Below are positions 50,705-59,891 of a DNA stretch of 64,000 nt, in pieces (positions within the stretch are counted from its first letter, which is position 1; each line of letters starts with the position of its first letter). The notes beneath the pieces are model-generated. The model worked only from the letters and a program-made list of their open reading frames with translations, searched no databases and was not told where the DNA came from. The position numbers were made by a program, and so were the translations under genes. Origin of the DNA: Paracoccaceae bacterium (lineage in GTDB: Bacteria > Pseudomonadota > Alphaproteobacteria > Rhodobacterales > Rhodobacteraceae); the NCBI GenBank assembly GCA_004153385.1, contig SDAL01000005.1, forward strand, positions 124,001 through 188,000, read 5' to 3'.

Positions 50705-52267
50705 TCAGTGAAAGGACGGCCCGTGCAGACGCTGCCATACGAGATTGCGCGCACGCGACAAGGACAGCGTCAGCCGGTCGGGGCCGTCCTCGCACAGGCA
50801 CACGCGCCGCGTCCATGGCGGATCGGGCTGGGTGAACAGATACCGCCCACCCCCCGAAGGACCACCCCCCAAAGGATCGCCGTCCAGCGGATCGAGCGGC
50901 ATGACCCGCCGCGTGGGCCCTGTGCCACGGACAACCGCCCCGTTGCGGATCTCCATCACCCCCCCATGCGGGACGCAGCGCCACAGCCCGTCAAGATGCA
51001 CAGGCGCAGGGCCACCGGTGTGCGCGGGTTTGAAATGGACAGGCGCATGGCCTGCAAAGCCGCGCAAGTCCCCGTCCTGCATATGCAATTGCAACCGCGA
51101 GGTGGGCGAGAAACTATCCGCCCCGCCATCGGCGCTTGCAAACAGGGCCACCTCATCGTCCAGCCTGCGCGCGCTGTGTGGCGTAATCTCCAGCCAGTCA
51201 GCCCCGTCGGCTGCGACATAAAGGCCGGGCGTCAGGCAATGGGGCGCGCGGGTCTGGGCGATCCCCAGAAGGGCCGCCATCACCTGCGTCGTCATCTCGG
51301 CGCCATTGGCATCATCGCGGTTGGCCACCATGGCCACGCCTGTGCGGGTTTGGGGGCAGAACAACAGATAGCTTTTATAGCCCGGTTGCGCCCCGCCGTG
51401 GCCGACAAGCGCCACATCGCCCAAGTGTTGGTGGCGCAGCCCCAGACCGTAGCCAGTCTTACGACCGTCGGACAAATGGCGCGGGGCGGCAAGCCGGTCC
51501 AACAGTCCCGATTGTGCGCCTGTGCCAGCCAAAAGCGCCCGCCCCCAGCGCGCGAGACTGCGCCCCGATCCGCACAGCGCGCCTGCCGCCGACAGATGCA
51601 TGCCCTGCATCCCGATCTGCCAGCCCTGCGGCCCCGCCCAGTAGCCCGTCGCAAGCCCCGCCACCGGATCCAGCCAATACTCCTGTGCAGAGAAATCCAG
51701 ATCCAGCGCTGCGGCCAGACGCGCGACATAGGGCGCAAACGCGATGCCCTTTCGGCGCAAGGCCTCCTCCACCAGCCGGTAGCCGCCGTTGGAATAATGC
51801 ACCTCTGTGCCGGGGGCATAGCTGGGCGCGGGCATCGCCTTGTGAAAGGCCAGAAGATCGTCGACCTCGGTGCGGGTAAACACCGAATGCCCCAAAAGCG
51901 TCAGGGCCTCGCGGGTGTCGGGCACGCCGCCCGTCATATCCAGCGCCTGCCCCACCGTGATCGCCGCCATCGCAGGCGCAAGGTCTGGCAGATGCGCGCC
52001 CAAAGGATCCTCCAGCGCGATCACATCACTTTGGGCCAGCACAAAACTGCAAAACACATGTTTGGTGATCGAGGCCAGACGCGTGGGGGTGTCGGGGCGG
52101 AAGCCATCCCCGCCCCCCAGACCGGTGCCACCTGCGGCATGGGCAAACCGCTCACCCTCGTGATCGAAGGCCACTATCGCCCCGCCCGGCCCGTCCATGT
52201 GCCAGTCGGTCAAAAGCGCGCGGGCGCAGTCGGCAGCCGCAGGCCAGTTCAGCGCTGATGTCGTCAT
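50705..52267 (-). CDS. dap: D-aminopeptidase (DAP-type penicillin-recognising serine hydrolase)
   Basis: Serine hydrolase of the class C beta-lactamase superfamily, 520 aa, the length of Ochrobactrum anthropi D-aminopeptidase. Catalytic SITK with S66 and K69, YSN at 158-160 and HGG at 290-292 are all present. The C-terminal about 190 residues correspond to the two extra beta-barrel domains that restrict DAP to peptides with an N-terminal D-amino acid. No signal peptide, so it is cytoplasmic and would release D-amino acids from imported peptides. GGAGG precedes the ATG; 45 bp after the last ATPase gene of the importer operon. Alternative: another serine beta-lactamase-like esterase. Confidence 0.85.
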   Translation of the reverse strand: MTTSALNWPAAADCARALLTDWHMDGPGGAIVAFDHEGERFAHAAGGTGLGGGDGFRPDTPTRLASITKHVFCSFVLAQSDVIALEDPLGAHLPDLAPAMAAITVGQALDMTGGVPDTREALTLLGHSVFTRTEVDDLLAFHKAMPAPSYAPGTEVHYSNGGYRLVEEALRRKGIAFAPYVARLAAALDLDFSAQEYWLDPVAGLATGYWAGPQGWQIGMQGMHLSAAGALCGSGRSLARWGRALLAGTGAQSGLLDRLAAPRHLSDGRKTGYGLGLRHQHLGDVALVGHGGAQPGYKSYLLFCPQTRTGVAMVANRDDANGAEMTTQVMAALLGIAQTRAPHCLTPGLYVAADGADWLEITPHSARRLDDEVALFASADGGADSFSPTSRLQLHMQDGDLRGFAGHAPVHFKPAHTGGPAPVHLDGLWRCVPHGGVMEIRNGAVVRGTGPTRRVMPLDPLDGDPLGGGPSGGGRYLFTQPDPPWTRRVCLCEDGPDRLTLSLSRARNLVWQRLHGPSFH

Positions 52268-52312
52268 GGCGTTGCCTCCAGTTCTGTGTAGGGCCCAAAG
52301 ACGCCCGGACCG

Positions 52313-53074
52313 TCAGACAGCGGGCGCATCGACGGTTTCGAGGCTCAGGCTCAACGCCGCAAGATCGCGGGTGTGGGGGTGGGTGGCCCCGCCCTCGCGC
52401 AAAGTGCGGGTCGACAATTGCTCGACCATCTCGCCATGCTGCATCACGCCCATATGCTCGCACAGATGCGCGATCACGGCCAGATTGTGACTGACCATCA
52501 CATACGTCAGCCCCAACCGGCGGCGCAGATCGGCCAGCAGGTTCAGCACCTCGGCCTGCACCGAGACATCGAGCGCGGATGTCGGCTCGTCGAGCAGCAA
52601 AACCTCCGGCTCGGCGATCAGGGCCCGCGCGATCGCCACCCGCTGGCGCTGGCCCCCCGACAGCTGATGGGGAAAACGGAACCGGACCGAGGGCGGCAAG
52701 GCCACCTCGGCCAGGGCGCGATTGACGCGCCCATCGATATCGCCGGTCCTGTTGACCAGCAAGAATTCCGACAGGATGCGGTCGATCGTCTGGGCAGGAT
52801 GGAGCGATCCGAAGGGGTCCTGAAACACCATCTGGACCTTGGTGTAGAACGCCCCGCTGCGTTTCAGGCCAACAGGCGTGCCCTCAAACGCAATCCGCCC
52901 CGACCAGTCGCGGTTTAACCCGGCAAGCGCGCGCAGCACGGTGGATTTTCCCGAACCCGATTCACCCACAATGCCGAAACACGCCCCGCGCGCCACGTTG
53001 AAATCGACCCCCTTGACGACCTCGCTCGCCCCGAAGGCGATCCGGAGCCCTGCCACATCGATCATCGTGTTCAT
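52313..53074 (-). CDS. Dpp/Opp-type ABC ATPase (DppF-like, third importer)
   Basis: Short ATPase of 253 aa with [71 protein letters not shown] and VMVSHNLAVIAHLC. It ends soon after the nucleotide-binding domain and lacks the cysteine-containing C-terminal extension of most DppF proteins, as seen in compact members. Starts by ATGA overlap with the DppD-like gene. Confidence 0.92.
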   Translation of the reverse strand: MNTMIDVAGLRIAFGASEVVKGVDFNVARGACFGIVGESGSGKSTVLRALAGLNRDWSGRIAFEGTPVGLKRSGAFYTKVQMVFQDPFGSLHPAQTIDRILSEFLLVNRTGDIDGRVNRALAEVALPPSVRFRFPHQLSGGQRQRVAIARALIAEPEVLLLDEPTSALDVSVQAEVLNLLADLRRRLGLTYVMVSHNLAVIAHLCEHMGVMQHGEMVEQLSTRTLREGGATHPHTRDLAALSLSLETVDAPAV

Positions 53075-53913
53075 AGCGGTGTCTCCTCTAGCCAGGCCGC
53101 ATCACGCGCGAGCACGGGCAATGTCTCGCGGGGCTGGTTGAGTGCGGGCATGCAGTTCAAAAGCCCGCGGGTATAGGGATGGCGGGCCTGCGCCAGATCG
53201 GCGGCCGCGATCTCTTCCATCTGGCGGCCCATATACATCACGCTGACCCGGTCGCAAAAATGCGACACCAGCGGCAGATCGTGACTGATCAGGATCAGGC
53301 CCATATTGCGGCGCTCGACCAGTGCATCGATCAGGCGCAGGATCTCGGCCTGCACCGAGGCATCCAGCGCCGATGTCGGCTCGTCGGCAATCAGCAGGTC
53401 CGGATCGGGTGCCAGCATCATCGCAATCATCGCGCGCTGGCCCATGCCGCCCGAAACCTCGTGGGGATAGGCATCCAGCACCTTTGCGGGGTTGCGGATC
53501 ATCACCTGTTCCAGCAGATCAAGCGCAGCCTCGCGGGCCATCTTGCGGCTGCCTGTGTTATGGGCCCGCCAGCTTTCGGCAATTTGCGTGCCGATGGTTT
53601 TCACCGGATTGAGCGAATATTTCGGGTCCTGCAGCACAAAGCCCATCCGCCCGCCACGGATCCGGCGCATCTGGCGTTCGGACCGGGTCAGAAGATCGAC
53701 CCCGTCGAACTGCATGCGCGTGGCGCTGATGATCGCCTGCGGCGGCAGCAGTTTCATCATGGCGCGCGCGGTCAGCGATTTGCCGGAGCCGGATTCGCCC
53801 ACAATGCCCAGCTTTTCGCGCGGCGCAAGCGACAGGTTGACCCCGCGCACCGCCTCGAAGCGTTTGCCGTTGCCCTCGAAGGCAATCCGGAGATCTTGGA
53901 TGTCCACCAACAT
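53071..53913 (-). CDS. Dpp/Opp-type ABC ATPase (DppD-like, third importer)
   Basis: ATPase of 280 aa: [74 protein letters not shown] and ILISHDLPLVSHFC. Signature reads SGGMGQR rather than SGGMRQR. Also lacks the long C-terminal extension. It lies 12 bp downstream of the DppC-like gene and pairs with the DppF-like ATPase. Confidence 0.92.
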   Translation of the reverse strand: MLVDIQDLRIAFEGNGKRFEAVRGVNLSLAPREKLGIVGESGSGKSLTARAMMKLLPPQAIISATRMQFDGVDLLTRSERQMRRIRGGRMGFVLQDPKYSLNPVKTIGTQIAESWRAHNTGSRKMAREAALDLLEQVMIRNPAKVLDAYPHEVSGGMGQRAMIAMMLAPDPDLLIADEPTSALDASVQAEILRLIDALVERRNMGLILISHDLPLVSHFCDRVSVMYMGRQMEEIAAADLAQARHPYTRGLLNCMPALNQPRETLPVLARDAAWLEETPL

Positions 53914-53925
53914 GAATTCGGCCCC

Positions 53926-54825
53926 TCAGCTTTGTTTCGGGTCAAGCACGTCGCGCAGACCATCGCCCAGAAAGTTGAACGCCAGCGAGATCATCAAAAT
54001 CGCAATGCAGGGCGAAAGCGCCACCCAGTATTGATCCAGAATAAACCGTTTGGCAGTGGCGATCATCGCCCCCCATTCGGGGCTGGGCGGCTGCGCCCCC
54101 ATGCCCAGAAAGCCAAGGCTGGCCGCGGTGATGATGATCGAGGACATATCCAGCGTGACACGCACGATCAGCGACGGCACACATAGCGGCGCCACATGGC
54201 GCGCCACGATCCGCCACGACGATGCGCCCGTCATATGCACAGCCTCGATGAAATCGGTGCCACGGATGGTCAGCGTTTCGGCGCGGGCAATGCGTGCATA
54301 GGGCGGCCATGCGGTCAGTGCGATTGCAAGGATCGCGCTTTGCACACCGGGGCTGAGGGCGGCCACGAAGGCAAGTGCCAGGATCAACCGTGGAAAGGCC
54401 AGAAACACATCCGTCACCCGCATCAGGCAGGTATCGACCCAGCCCCCGAAATAGCCCGCAACCGCCCCGACAGCCAATCCCAAGGGCGCCACCAGCACCA
54501 CGACCGCGATCACCATGCCCAGTGTCACACGGCCCCCGTAAAGTAGCCGCGACAGGATATCGCGCCCCAGCTCGTCGGTGCCCAGAGGATGCGCCACAGA
54601 CGGTTTTGCAAGCCGGTTGCCCAGCTCCTGCATCGCCGGATCATAGGGGGCCAGCACAGGCGCCAGCACCGCAAGCGCGACACAGGCCACGATGATCACC
54701 AGCCCGATCATTGCCAGCGGGTTGCCCTTCAACGCAAGCCAGACGCGGTAGCGCCGCCCCCATGCGGCCTGACGGCGCGAGTTGGCATTGTCATCCAATG
54801 CCCATGTTCGAAAATCACTCAGCAT
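53926..54825 (-). CDS. Dpp/Opp-type ABC permease (DppC-like, third importer)
   Basis: Permease of 299 aa with the DppC pattern LAKPSVAHPLGTDELGRDIL, EAA loop IEAVHMTGASSWRIVARHVA, AASLGFLGMGAQPPSPEWGA and the end GDGLRDVLDPKQS. The start is the ATG at 54825 (AAAGG upstream); a much longer open frame runs back into the DppB-like gene but is only a shadow. Confidence 0.93.
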   Translation of the reverse strand: MLSDFRTWALDDNANSRRQAAWGRRYRVWLALKGNPLAMIGLVIIVACVALAVLAPVLAPYDPAMQELGNRLAKPSVAHPLGTDELGRDILSRLLYGGRVTLGMVIAVVVLVAPLGLAVGAVAGYFGGWVDTCLMRVTDVFLAFPRLILALAFVAALSPGVQSAILAIALTAWPPYARIARAETLTIRGTDFIEAVHMTGASSWRIVARHVAPLCVPSLIVRVTLDMSSIIITAASLGFLGMGAQPPSPEWGAMIATAKRFILDQYWVALSPCIAILMISLAFNFLGDGLRDVLDPKQS

Positions 54826-54836
54826 GGTTTCGGCCT

Positions 54837-55850
54837 TTATGTAACGCGCGGGTCGAAGACCCGGTAGAGAAGATCGGCCAGCAGGTTCAACCCGACATAC
54901 ACGCACCCGATCAACAGTGTTGTGCCCATCACGGGGTTCATGTCGCCATTCATCAACGAGGTGGTCAGATATTGCCCCAGACCCGGCCATGCAAAGACGG
55001 TTTCGGTCACAACCGCGCCCTCCAGCAGACCCGCATAGGTCAACACCAAGACGGTGATCAGCTGCACGGCCACATTGGGAAACGCATGGCCCATCACCAC
55101 AGTCCAGCTTGACAGGCCCTTGGCCCGCGCGGCCACGATATACTCGCCCTTGAGCGCGCCCAGCATGAACGCCCGCGTCATGCGTGTGATATAGGCCATC
55201 GAGAAATAGCTCAGGATACACACCGGCAGCAGCATATGATGCACCGCATCGCGAAACGCGCCCATATCACCGGCCATCAGACTGTCCACTGTCAGAAATC
55301 CGGTGACCGTCGGAACCATGCCCTCAAAGATGATCCCCTGCCGCCCGGGCCCCGGAACCAGATCAAGCCCCACGTAGAACACCAGCAACCCGATCAGCGC
55401 CAGCACGAAAACCGGCACGGAATGGCCCGCCAGACACACCACACGGATCACCTGATCGGTGACACTGCCCTGCCGGACCGCCGCCCAGATCCCCAATGGC
55501 ACGCCGATCACCGCCGCAAGAAACAGCGCGACTGTTGCCAGCTCCATCGTGGCCGGAAAATAATGCGCAATATCGCTTGCGACCTGATTATGCGTCAACA
55601 CCGAGCGGCCGAAATCCCCGTGCAGCACCTGCACCAGATACTGCCAGAACTGCTGGAGGATCGGATCATCCAGTCCCATCTCGGCCCGCGCCTGGCGGAC
55701 CACGGCCTCGGGGGCATTATCGCCCACCGCCGCAATGACGGGATCGACAGGCATCACGCGCCCGATCATGAAAGTGACAATGGCCAAGCCCAGCAGCGTC
55801 ACCAAGACGCTGCCGAGCAAAGAGCCGAACGATTTCAAATTCAGGGTCAC
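54837..55850 (-). CDS. Dpp/Opp-type ABC permease (DppB-like, third importer)
   Basis: Permease of 337 aa. It starts at a GTG that overlaps the binding-protein stop by 4 bp, with no alternative ATG before the first helix (LLGSVLVTLLGLAIVTFMIG). DppB features: EMGLDDPILQQFWQYLVQVL with HGDFGRSV, EAA loop YIVAARAKGLSSWTVVMGHA and VTETVFAWPGLGQYL. Slightly longer than usual in the central periplasmic loop. Confidence 0.92.
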   Translation of the reverse strand: MTLNLKSFGSLLGSVLVTLLGLAIVTFMIGRVMPVDPVIAAVGDNAPEAVVRQARAEMGLDDPILQQFWQYLVQVLHGDFGRSVLTHNQVASDIAHYFPATMELATVALFLAAVIGVPLGIWAAVRQGSVTDQVIRVVCLAGHSVPVFVLALIGLLVFYVGLDLVPGPGRQGIIFEGMVPTVTGFLTVDSLMAGDMGAFRDAVHHMLLPVCILSYFSMAYITRMTRAFMLGALKGEYIVAARAKGLSSWTVVMGHAFPNVAVQLITVLVLTYAGLLEGAVVTETVFAWPGLGQYLTTSLMNGDMNPVMGTTLLIGCVYVGLNLLADLLYRVFDPRVT

Positions 55851-57445
55851 GCCTTGGTGGTCTCCGCGTAGGTGTTGCCATCGGGCAGCGGTGCCAAAGC
55901 CACGCCCTCCACATTCAAGCGGCAGGCGGCGGTCGTGGTTTTCTGCATCATGATCGCAAACGGGCTGTTATGGGCGAAATACTTCTGCAGCGCGATATAC
56001 ATCTCGATGCGTTTTGCCTCGTCGCGCTCGTCGCGTGCGGCCACGGCCATCTCGATGATCTTGTCGTCCTTGAAGCTGGACCGCCATGCGAAGGATTTCA
56101 CATCCGCATCGGGCGAATTGTCGGTATTGATACAAAACGCATCGGCATTCGCATTGGGATCAAAATAGTCGGTCCCCCATGCCGACAGGATCATCTGGTG
56201 TTCGCGGGCGCGCATCTTGGTCAGCACCTGACGGTTCTCGCCGGAGATCAGATTGGCCTTGATGCCCGCTTTGGCCAGATCGGACTGGATGGCTTGGGCC
56301 ACATCCGGATAGGGCTGTGCGGAGTAGTGATCGAAGGTGATCTCGAACCCGTCGGGAAGGCCCGCCTCGGCCAGAAGCGCCTTGGCTTTGTCGATATCTT
56401 GGTGGAAATACATCTCGGTATCGGCCCCGGGCAGCCCTTCGGGGATGATCGACTGGTGGATATCATGCGTGCCCGACAGAATGTTTTTCTGGATGGACGT
56501 GTAGTTGATCGCCCATTTCACCGCCTCCCATACCTTGGGATCGGACAGGGTCTCATTGGCCACATTCATCGACAACAGCATCAAGGACGCCTGCTTTTCA
56601 CGCAGCATCTTCACATCCGGATTGTCGCCCAGCGATGTGATCTGTTCGGTCGTCAGGTTGCGCGCGATATCCACATCCCCTTTGGACAGCATCAGCTGCT
56701 GGGCCGAAGGGTCGATGATGTGGCGCAGGATAATCCGTTTCAGGCTGCCCTCATAGGCGCCATTGGGATTGACGTTCAACGTGATCGTGTCGGACGGACG
56801 CCAGACCTGCAGCACGAACGCGCCCGAACCGGCGGAGTTCTTGTCAAGCCATGCAGAGCCCCAGTCATCGCCCTCGGCCTGCTTGCTGACCACGGCTTTT
56901 TCGACGACCGAGCCGACATTGGCCGACAGACAATAGAGCAAAAACCCGATGGCCGTCGGCTGCTCGGTCGTGATGACCAAAGTCTCGTCATCGGTGGCGC
57001 GCACACGCTGTGCCACATTTTCAGGGGTAAAGCCGAATTGCGTGATGATGAACGCGGGGCTTTTGTTGAGCGTGACCACACGCTGCAGCGACCATGCGCA
57101 ATCGTGGGCCGTAAGCGGCCCGCCGGAGGCGAACTTTTGGCCCTTTGCGATCTTGAAGGTGAAGGTTTTCCCCTCAGCATCGGCCTGCCAGCTTTCGGCG
57201 ATTTCCGGCAAGACCTCATCTGCGTTCTCGAGGCTGGGCCGCACCAGCTTTTGATACATATTGCCGCAAATTTCGGACCCGACGGCCTCGAAGCTCACAT
57301 GCGGGTCCAAGGTGGTCATGTTGTCAAGCTGCTGGGCCACAACAAGGATATCTTTGGGCGTCGCGGCCAGTGCGGCCGTCATCGTCAGGTAGCTGACAGT
57401 GGGAAACGCGGCGGCAGTGGCAATGAAATTACGTCTGGTCAGCAT
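55847..57445 (-). CDS. Dpp/Opp-type ABC binding protein with Tat-like signal (third importer)
   Basis: Family-5 binding protein of 532 aa. The start is taken as the ATG at 57445, giving MLTRRNFIATAAAFPTVSYL, with a twin-arginine motif (TRRNFI) followed by a hydrophobic stretch, so export is probably by the Tat pathway. Mature part: VAQQLDNMTTLDPHVSFEAV, TFTFKIAKGQKFASGGPLTA and SAGSGAFVLQVWRPSDTITL. Longer in-frame starts add residues with no similarity. It heads the operon of permeases, ATPases and D-aminopeptidase, so the ligand is probably a D-amino-acid-containing peptide. Confidence 0.9.
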   Translation of the reverse strand: MLTRRNFIATAAAFPTVSYLTMTAALAATPKDILVVAQQLDNMTTLDPHVSFEAVGSEICGNMYQKLVRPSLENADEVLPEIAESWQADAEGKTFTFKIAKGQKFASGGPLTAHDCAWSLQRVVTLNKSPAFIITQFGFTPENVAQRVRATDDETLVITTEQPTAIGFLLYCLSANVGSVVEKAVVSKQAEGDDWGSAWLDKNSAGSGAFVLQVWRPSDTITLNVNPNGAYEGSLKRIILRHIIDPSAQQLMLSKGDVDIARNLTTEQITSLGDNPDVKMLREKQASLMLLSMNVANETLSDPKVWEAVKWAINYTSIQKNILSGTHDIHQSIIPEGLPGADTEMYFHQDIDKAKALLAEAGLPDGFEITFDHYSAQPYPDVAQAIQSDLAKAGIKANLISGENRQVLTKMRAREHQMILSAWGTDYFDPNANADAFCINTDNSPDADVKSFAWRSSFKDDKIIEMAVAARDERDEAKRIEMYIALQKYFAHNSPFAIMMQKTTTAACRLNVEGVALAPLPDGNTYAETTKA

Positions 57446-57577
57446 ACCGGGGAACATCCTTTTTCTATCACAGCAGGCCATGGCCATCGGAGGGGCGCAC
57501 ATGGCCAATGGGGCTATCCGTCTGATACAACGGGCTAGCACGCCCAATTTTTGATCAGCCAATGCCGAATTGGGGAC

Positions 57578-57589
57578 ATATCATGATAT
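57578..57589. promoter_or_regulatory. Perfect 12-bp palindrome in divergent intergenic region
   Basis: ATATCATGATAT lies between the divergent importer operon and the dipeptidase gene in AT-rich DNA. Candidate operator or part of a promoter. Confidence 0.35.
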
Positions 57590-57711
57590 TTTTGCATAGT
57601 TGATGTTTTTCAATATGTTATGATTCATCCTCTCGGGGCTGCATTTACAGCAACGCTTGCATTGCATTTTTTTTGGGCACAAAACCGGGGTGAACCTCGC
57701 CGGAGCCCCCT

Positions 57712-58755
57712 ATGCCATCCTTGCCAGACTTCCCCGTATTCGACGGTCATAACGATGCCCTTTTGCGCCTGTGGCGCAGTCCCGATCCGCAGGCGATCGG
57801 CCATTTTCTGGACGGCGGTGCAGACCCTCAGGGCCATATCGATCTGGTGCGCGCACGCGAAGGTGGTCTGGCGGGCGGGTTATGCGCGATCTATGTGCCA
57901 TCGGAACGGGTGCTGGATGATCAGGGCAACTGGCCCACCCCCAGCCGCGAGGACGCGCTGGAGGCCACCACCGCCATGGCCGGTTTGCTGCACCGCCTTG
58001 AGGCCGCCTCCGGCGGGGGATTAAGCCTGTGTCGTACCGCCGCCGACATCCGCGCGGCGATGGCACGCGGCAGCTTTGCCGCCGTCATGCATATCGAGGG
58101 CGCAGAGGCGATCGGGGCCGATCTGGATCTGCTATATCTTTTGCACGCGGCCGGTTTGCGCAGTCTGGGCCCGGTCTGGAGCCGGCCCAATATCTTTGCC
58201 TTCGGGGTGCCCTTCCGCCATCCCCACAGCCCCGATATCGGGCCGGGCCTGTCGGGCCATGGCAAGGCGCTGGTACGTGCGTGTAACGACCTGAAGATCA
58301 TGCTCGATCTGTCGCACCTCAACGAGGCCGGGTTTTGGGATGTGGCGCGATTGTCGGATGCGCCGCTTGTGGCCTCGCATTCCAATGTGCATGCCATCTG
58401 CCCCCACAGCCGCAATCTGACCGATGCCCAGCTTGACGCGATCGGCGACACAGGCGGTCTGGTCGGGATCAATTTCGGGGTGATGTTCCTGACCCCCGAC
58501 AGCCGCCGCGATCTGGCAATGGATCTGTCGCAAATGGTGCGCCATGTCGATTACATCGTGGAGCGGATCGGGATCGAGCATGTGGCCTTCGGGTCCGATT
58601 TCGACGGCACGACCATTCCGGCCGCCTTGCGCGATTGCAGGGACCTGCCAACGCTTCTGGCCGCGTTCCGGACCGCAGGATATGACGATGCCAGCCTGCG
58701 CAAACTGTCGCATGAAAACTGGCTGCGGGTGCTGGAACGCACGCTGGGCGGCTGA
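57712..58755 (+). CDS. Membrane-dipeptidase family (peptidase M19) dipeptidase
   Basis: Zinc dipeptidase of the renal dipeptidase family, 347 aa. Zinc ligands are visible: H13 and D15 in DGHNDALLRL, E in VMHIEGAEAIG, H in DLSHLNEAGF and H in LVASHSNVHAI; GSDFDG closes the barrel. M19 enzymes accept dipeptides with a D-residue at the C-terminal position, complementing D-aminopeptidase, which needs an N-terminal D-residue. No signal peptide, so cytoplasmic despite the family name. Divergent from the importer operon. Confidence 0.92.
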   Translation: MPSLPDFPVFDGHNDALLRLWRSPDPQAIGHFLDGGADPQGHIDLVRAREGGLAGGLCAIYVPSERVLDDQGNWPTPSREDALEATTAMAGLLHRLEAASGGGLSLCRTAADIRAAMARGSFAAVMHIEGAEAIGADLDLLYLLHAAGLRSLGPVWSRPNIFAFGVPFRHPHSPDIGPGLSGHGKALVRACNDLKIMLDLSHLNEAGFWDVARLSDAPLVASHSNVHAICPHSRNLTDAQLDAIGDTGGLVGINFGVMFLTPDSRRDLAMDLSQMVRHVDYIVERIGIEHVAFGSDFDGTTIPAALRDCRDLPTLLAAFRTAGYDDASLRKLSHENWLRVLERTLGG

Positions 58756-58817
58756 CGGGCCCGAATGTGGCCCCAAGCACGGCCCCGAATGCAGCGCCGG
58801 ACGCGGTGGCGTGCGCG

Positions 58818-59891
58818 CTATCTCGAGCGGGCCAGCCAGTCGCTGAAGGCCGGACGCGCAACGCCTGTGAACCCGTCCACGGGGCGCGCGGCACAAAGCG
58901 CGTTCAGGATCGCTTCTTGCGTCGCCTCGGCTGCGGCACGGAACAGATCATCGATCCGGTCGTCATGCAGCCGCATATGCGCACACAGATCGGACGTGGC
59001 CGCGTGGGGGATCCGGTTTTGGGTGGTAAATCCCAGCACGATATCGCCACTGCCATTGCCCCAAAACGCCCCGAGGCGCGCAATACCCGCCCCCGCACGG
59101 CGGCACACGCGCGCCAGCTGATGGCAATCGAGCGCGATATCACACGCCAGCACGACGATGATCGAGCCTTTCTCGCCCTCGGGCACAGCAACAGCAGGAT
59201 CTGCGCCGGTGTCAGGCACGGGCCTGCGGCCATCGGGCAGAACCAGATCGCCTGCCCGCCCGAAATTGGCCAGCACCAGCGCGCCCAAGTGCCGCGTCTC
59301 CCCCGCGATCTGCAGCGCGCGCGAGGCCGTGCCGATCCCGCCCTTGAAGCCGAAACAGCTCATCCCCGTGCCAGCCCCCACAGAGCCTTCGCCCACCGCC
59401 TCGCCCGCGATGTCCAGCGCACGGCGCGCATCCTCTTCGGTGACCGCCATCGCCTGAATATCCGACAGTGCCCCGTCGTTACATTCCCCCACCACCGCAT
59501 TGACCGTCGAGGTGGTGCGCCCGATCTGCGGGTTTTGCGCAACCGCATGGCGCACAAGCGCGTTCACACATGTGCCCACCGCAAAGGTATTGCTCAGCAG
59601 GATCGGGGTCTCCAGCGTGCCCAGCTCCGCAATCTGCACAAGACCTGCGGATTTACCAAACCCGTTGACCACATCGACCGCGGCGGTCAGTTTTTGCGCA
59701 AAAAGATTGCCCGCCTGCGGCACGATCGCGGTGACACCGGTGTTCACCCCCGCTCCCTGCCGCGTCACATGGCCCACCTTCACGCCCGCCACATCGGTGA
59801 TGGCATTGCGCGGCCCCGCTGGCAGCTGGTTTGCGCCCAAAGCGGCGATCAGCCCGTGGGCGCGCGCGCGTGGATAGGAAGATGTCGACAT
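58818..59891 (-). CDS. P1-family peptidase (DmpA/BapA-like, self-cleaving Ntn-type hydrolase)
   Basis: L-aminopeptidase D-esterase/D-amidase family protein of 357 aa. The expected self-cleavage site is G242-S243 in EGEKGSIIVVLACD; the freed Ser243 becomes the nucleophile. Substrate-pocket blocks VNAVVGECNDGALSD and GAGTGMSCFGFKGGIGTASR match DmpA, which cleaves N-terminal L-residues and D-alanine amides or esters; BapA relatives cleave beta-peptides. The start is the ATG at 59891, sharing one base with the transaminase stop (TGATG). No signal peptide is present, unlike some periplasmic BapA proteins. Confidence 0.92.
   Translation of the reverse strand: MSTSSYPRARAHGLIAALGANQLPAGPRNAITDVAGVKVGHVTRQGAGVNTGVTAIVPQAGNLFAQKLTAAVDVVNGFGKSAGLVQIAELGTLETPILLSNTFAVGTCVNALVRHAVAQNPQIGRTTSTVNAVVGECNDGALSDIQAMAVTEEDARRALDIAGEAVGEGSVGAGTGMSCFGFKGGIGTASRALQIAGETRHLGALVLANFGRAGDLVLPDGRRPVPDTGADPAVAVPEGEKGSIIVVLACDIALDCHQLARVCRRAGAGIARLGAFWGNGSGDIVLGFTTQNRIPHAATSDLCAHMRLHDDRIDDLFRAAAEATQEAILNALCAARPVDGFTGVARPAFSDWLARSR

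Noticed and set aside
50708-52258. 516-codon open frame on the plus strand
   Set aside because: Opposite the D-aminopeptidase gene, which has complete catalytic motifs; the plus frame has none.
55970-57538. 522-codon open frame on the plus strand
   Set aside because: Opposite the Tat-type binding-protein gene; composition typical of antisense shadow, no domain or ribosome site.
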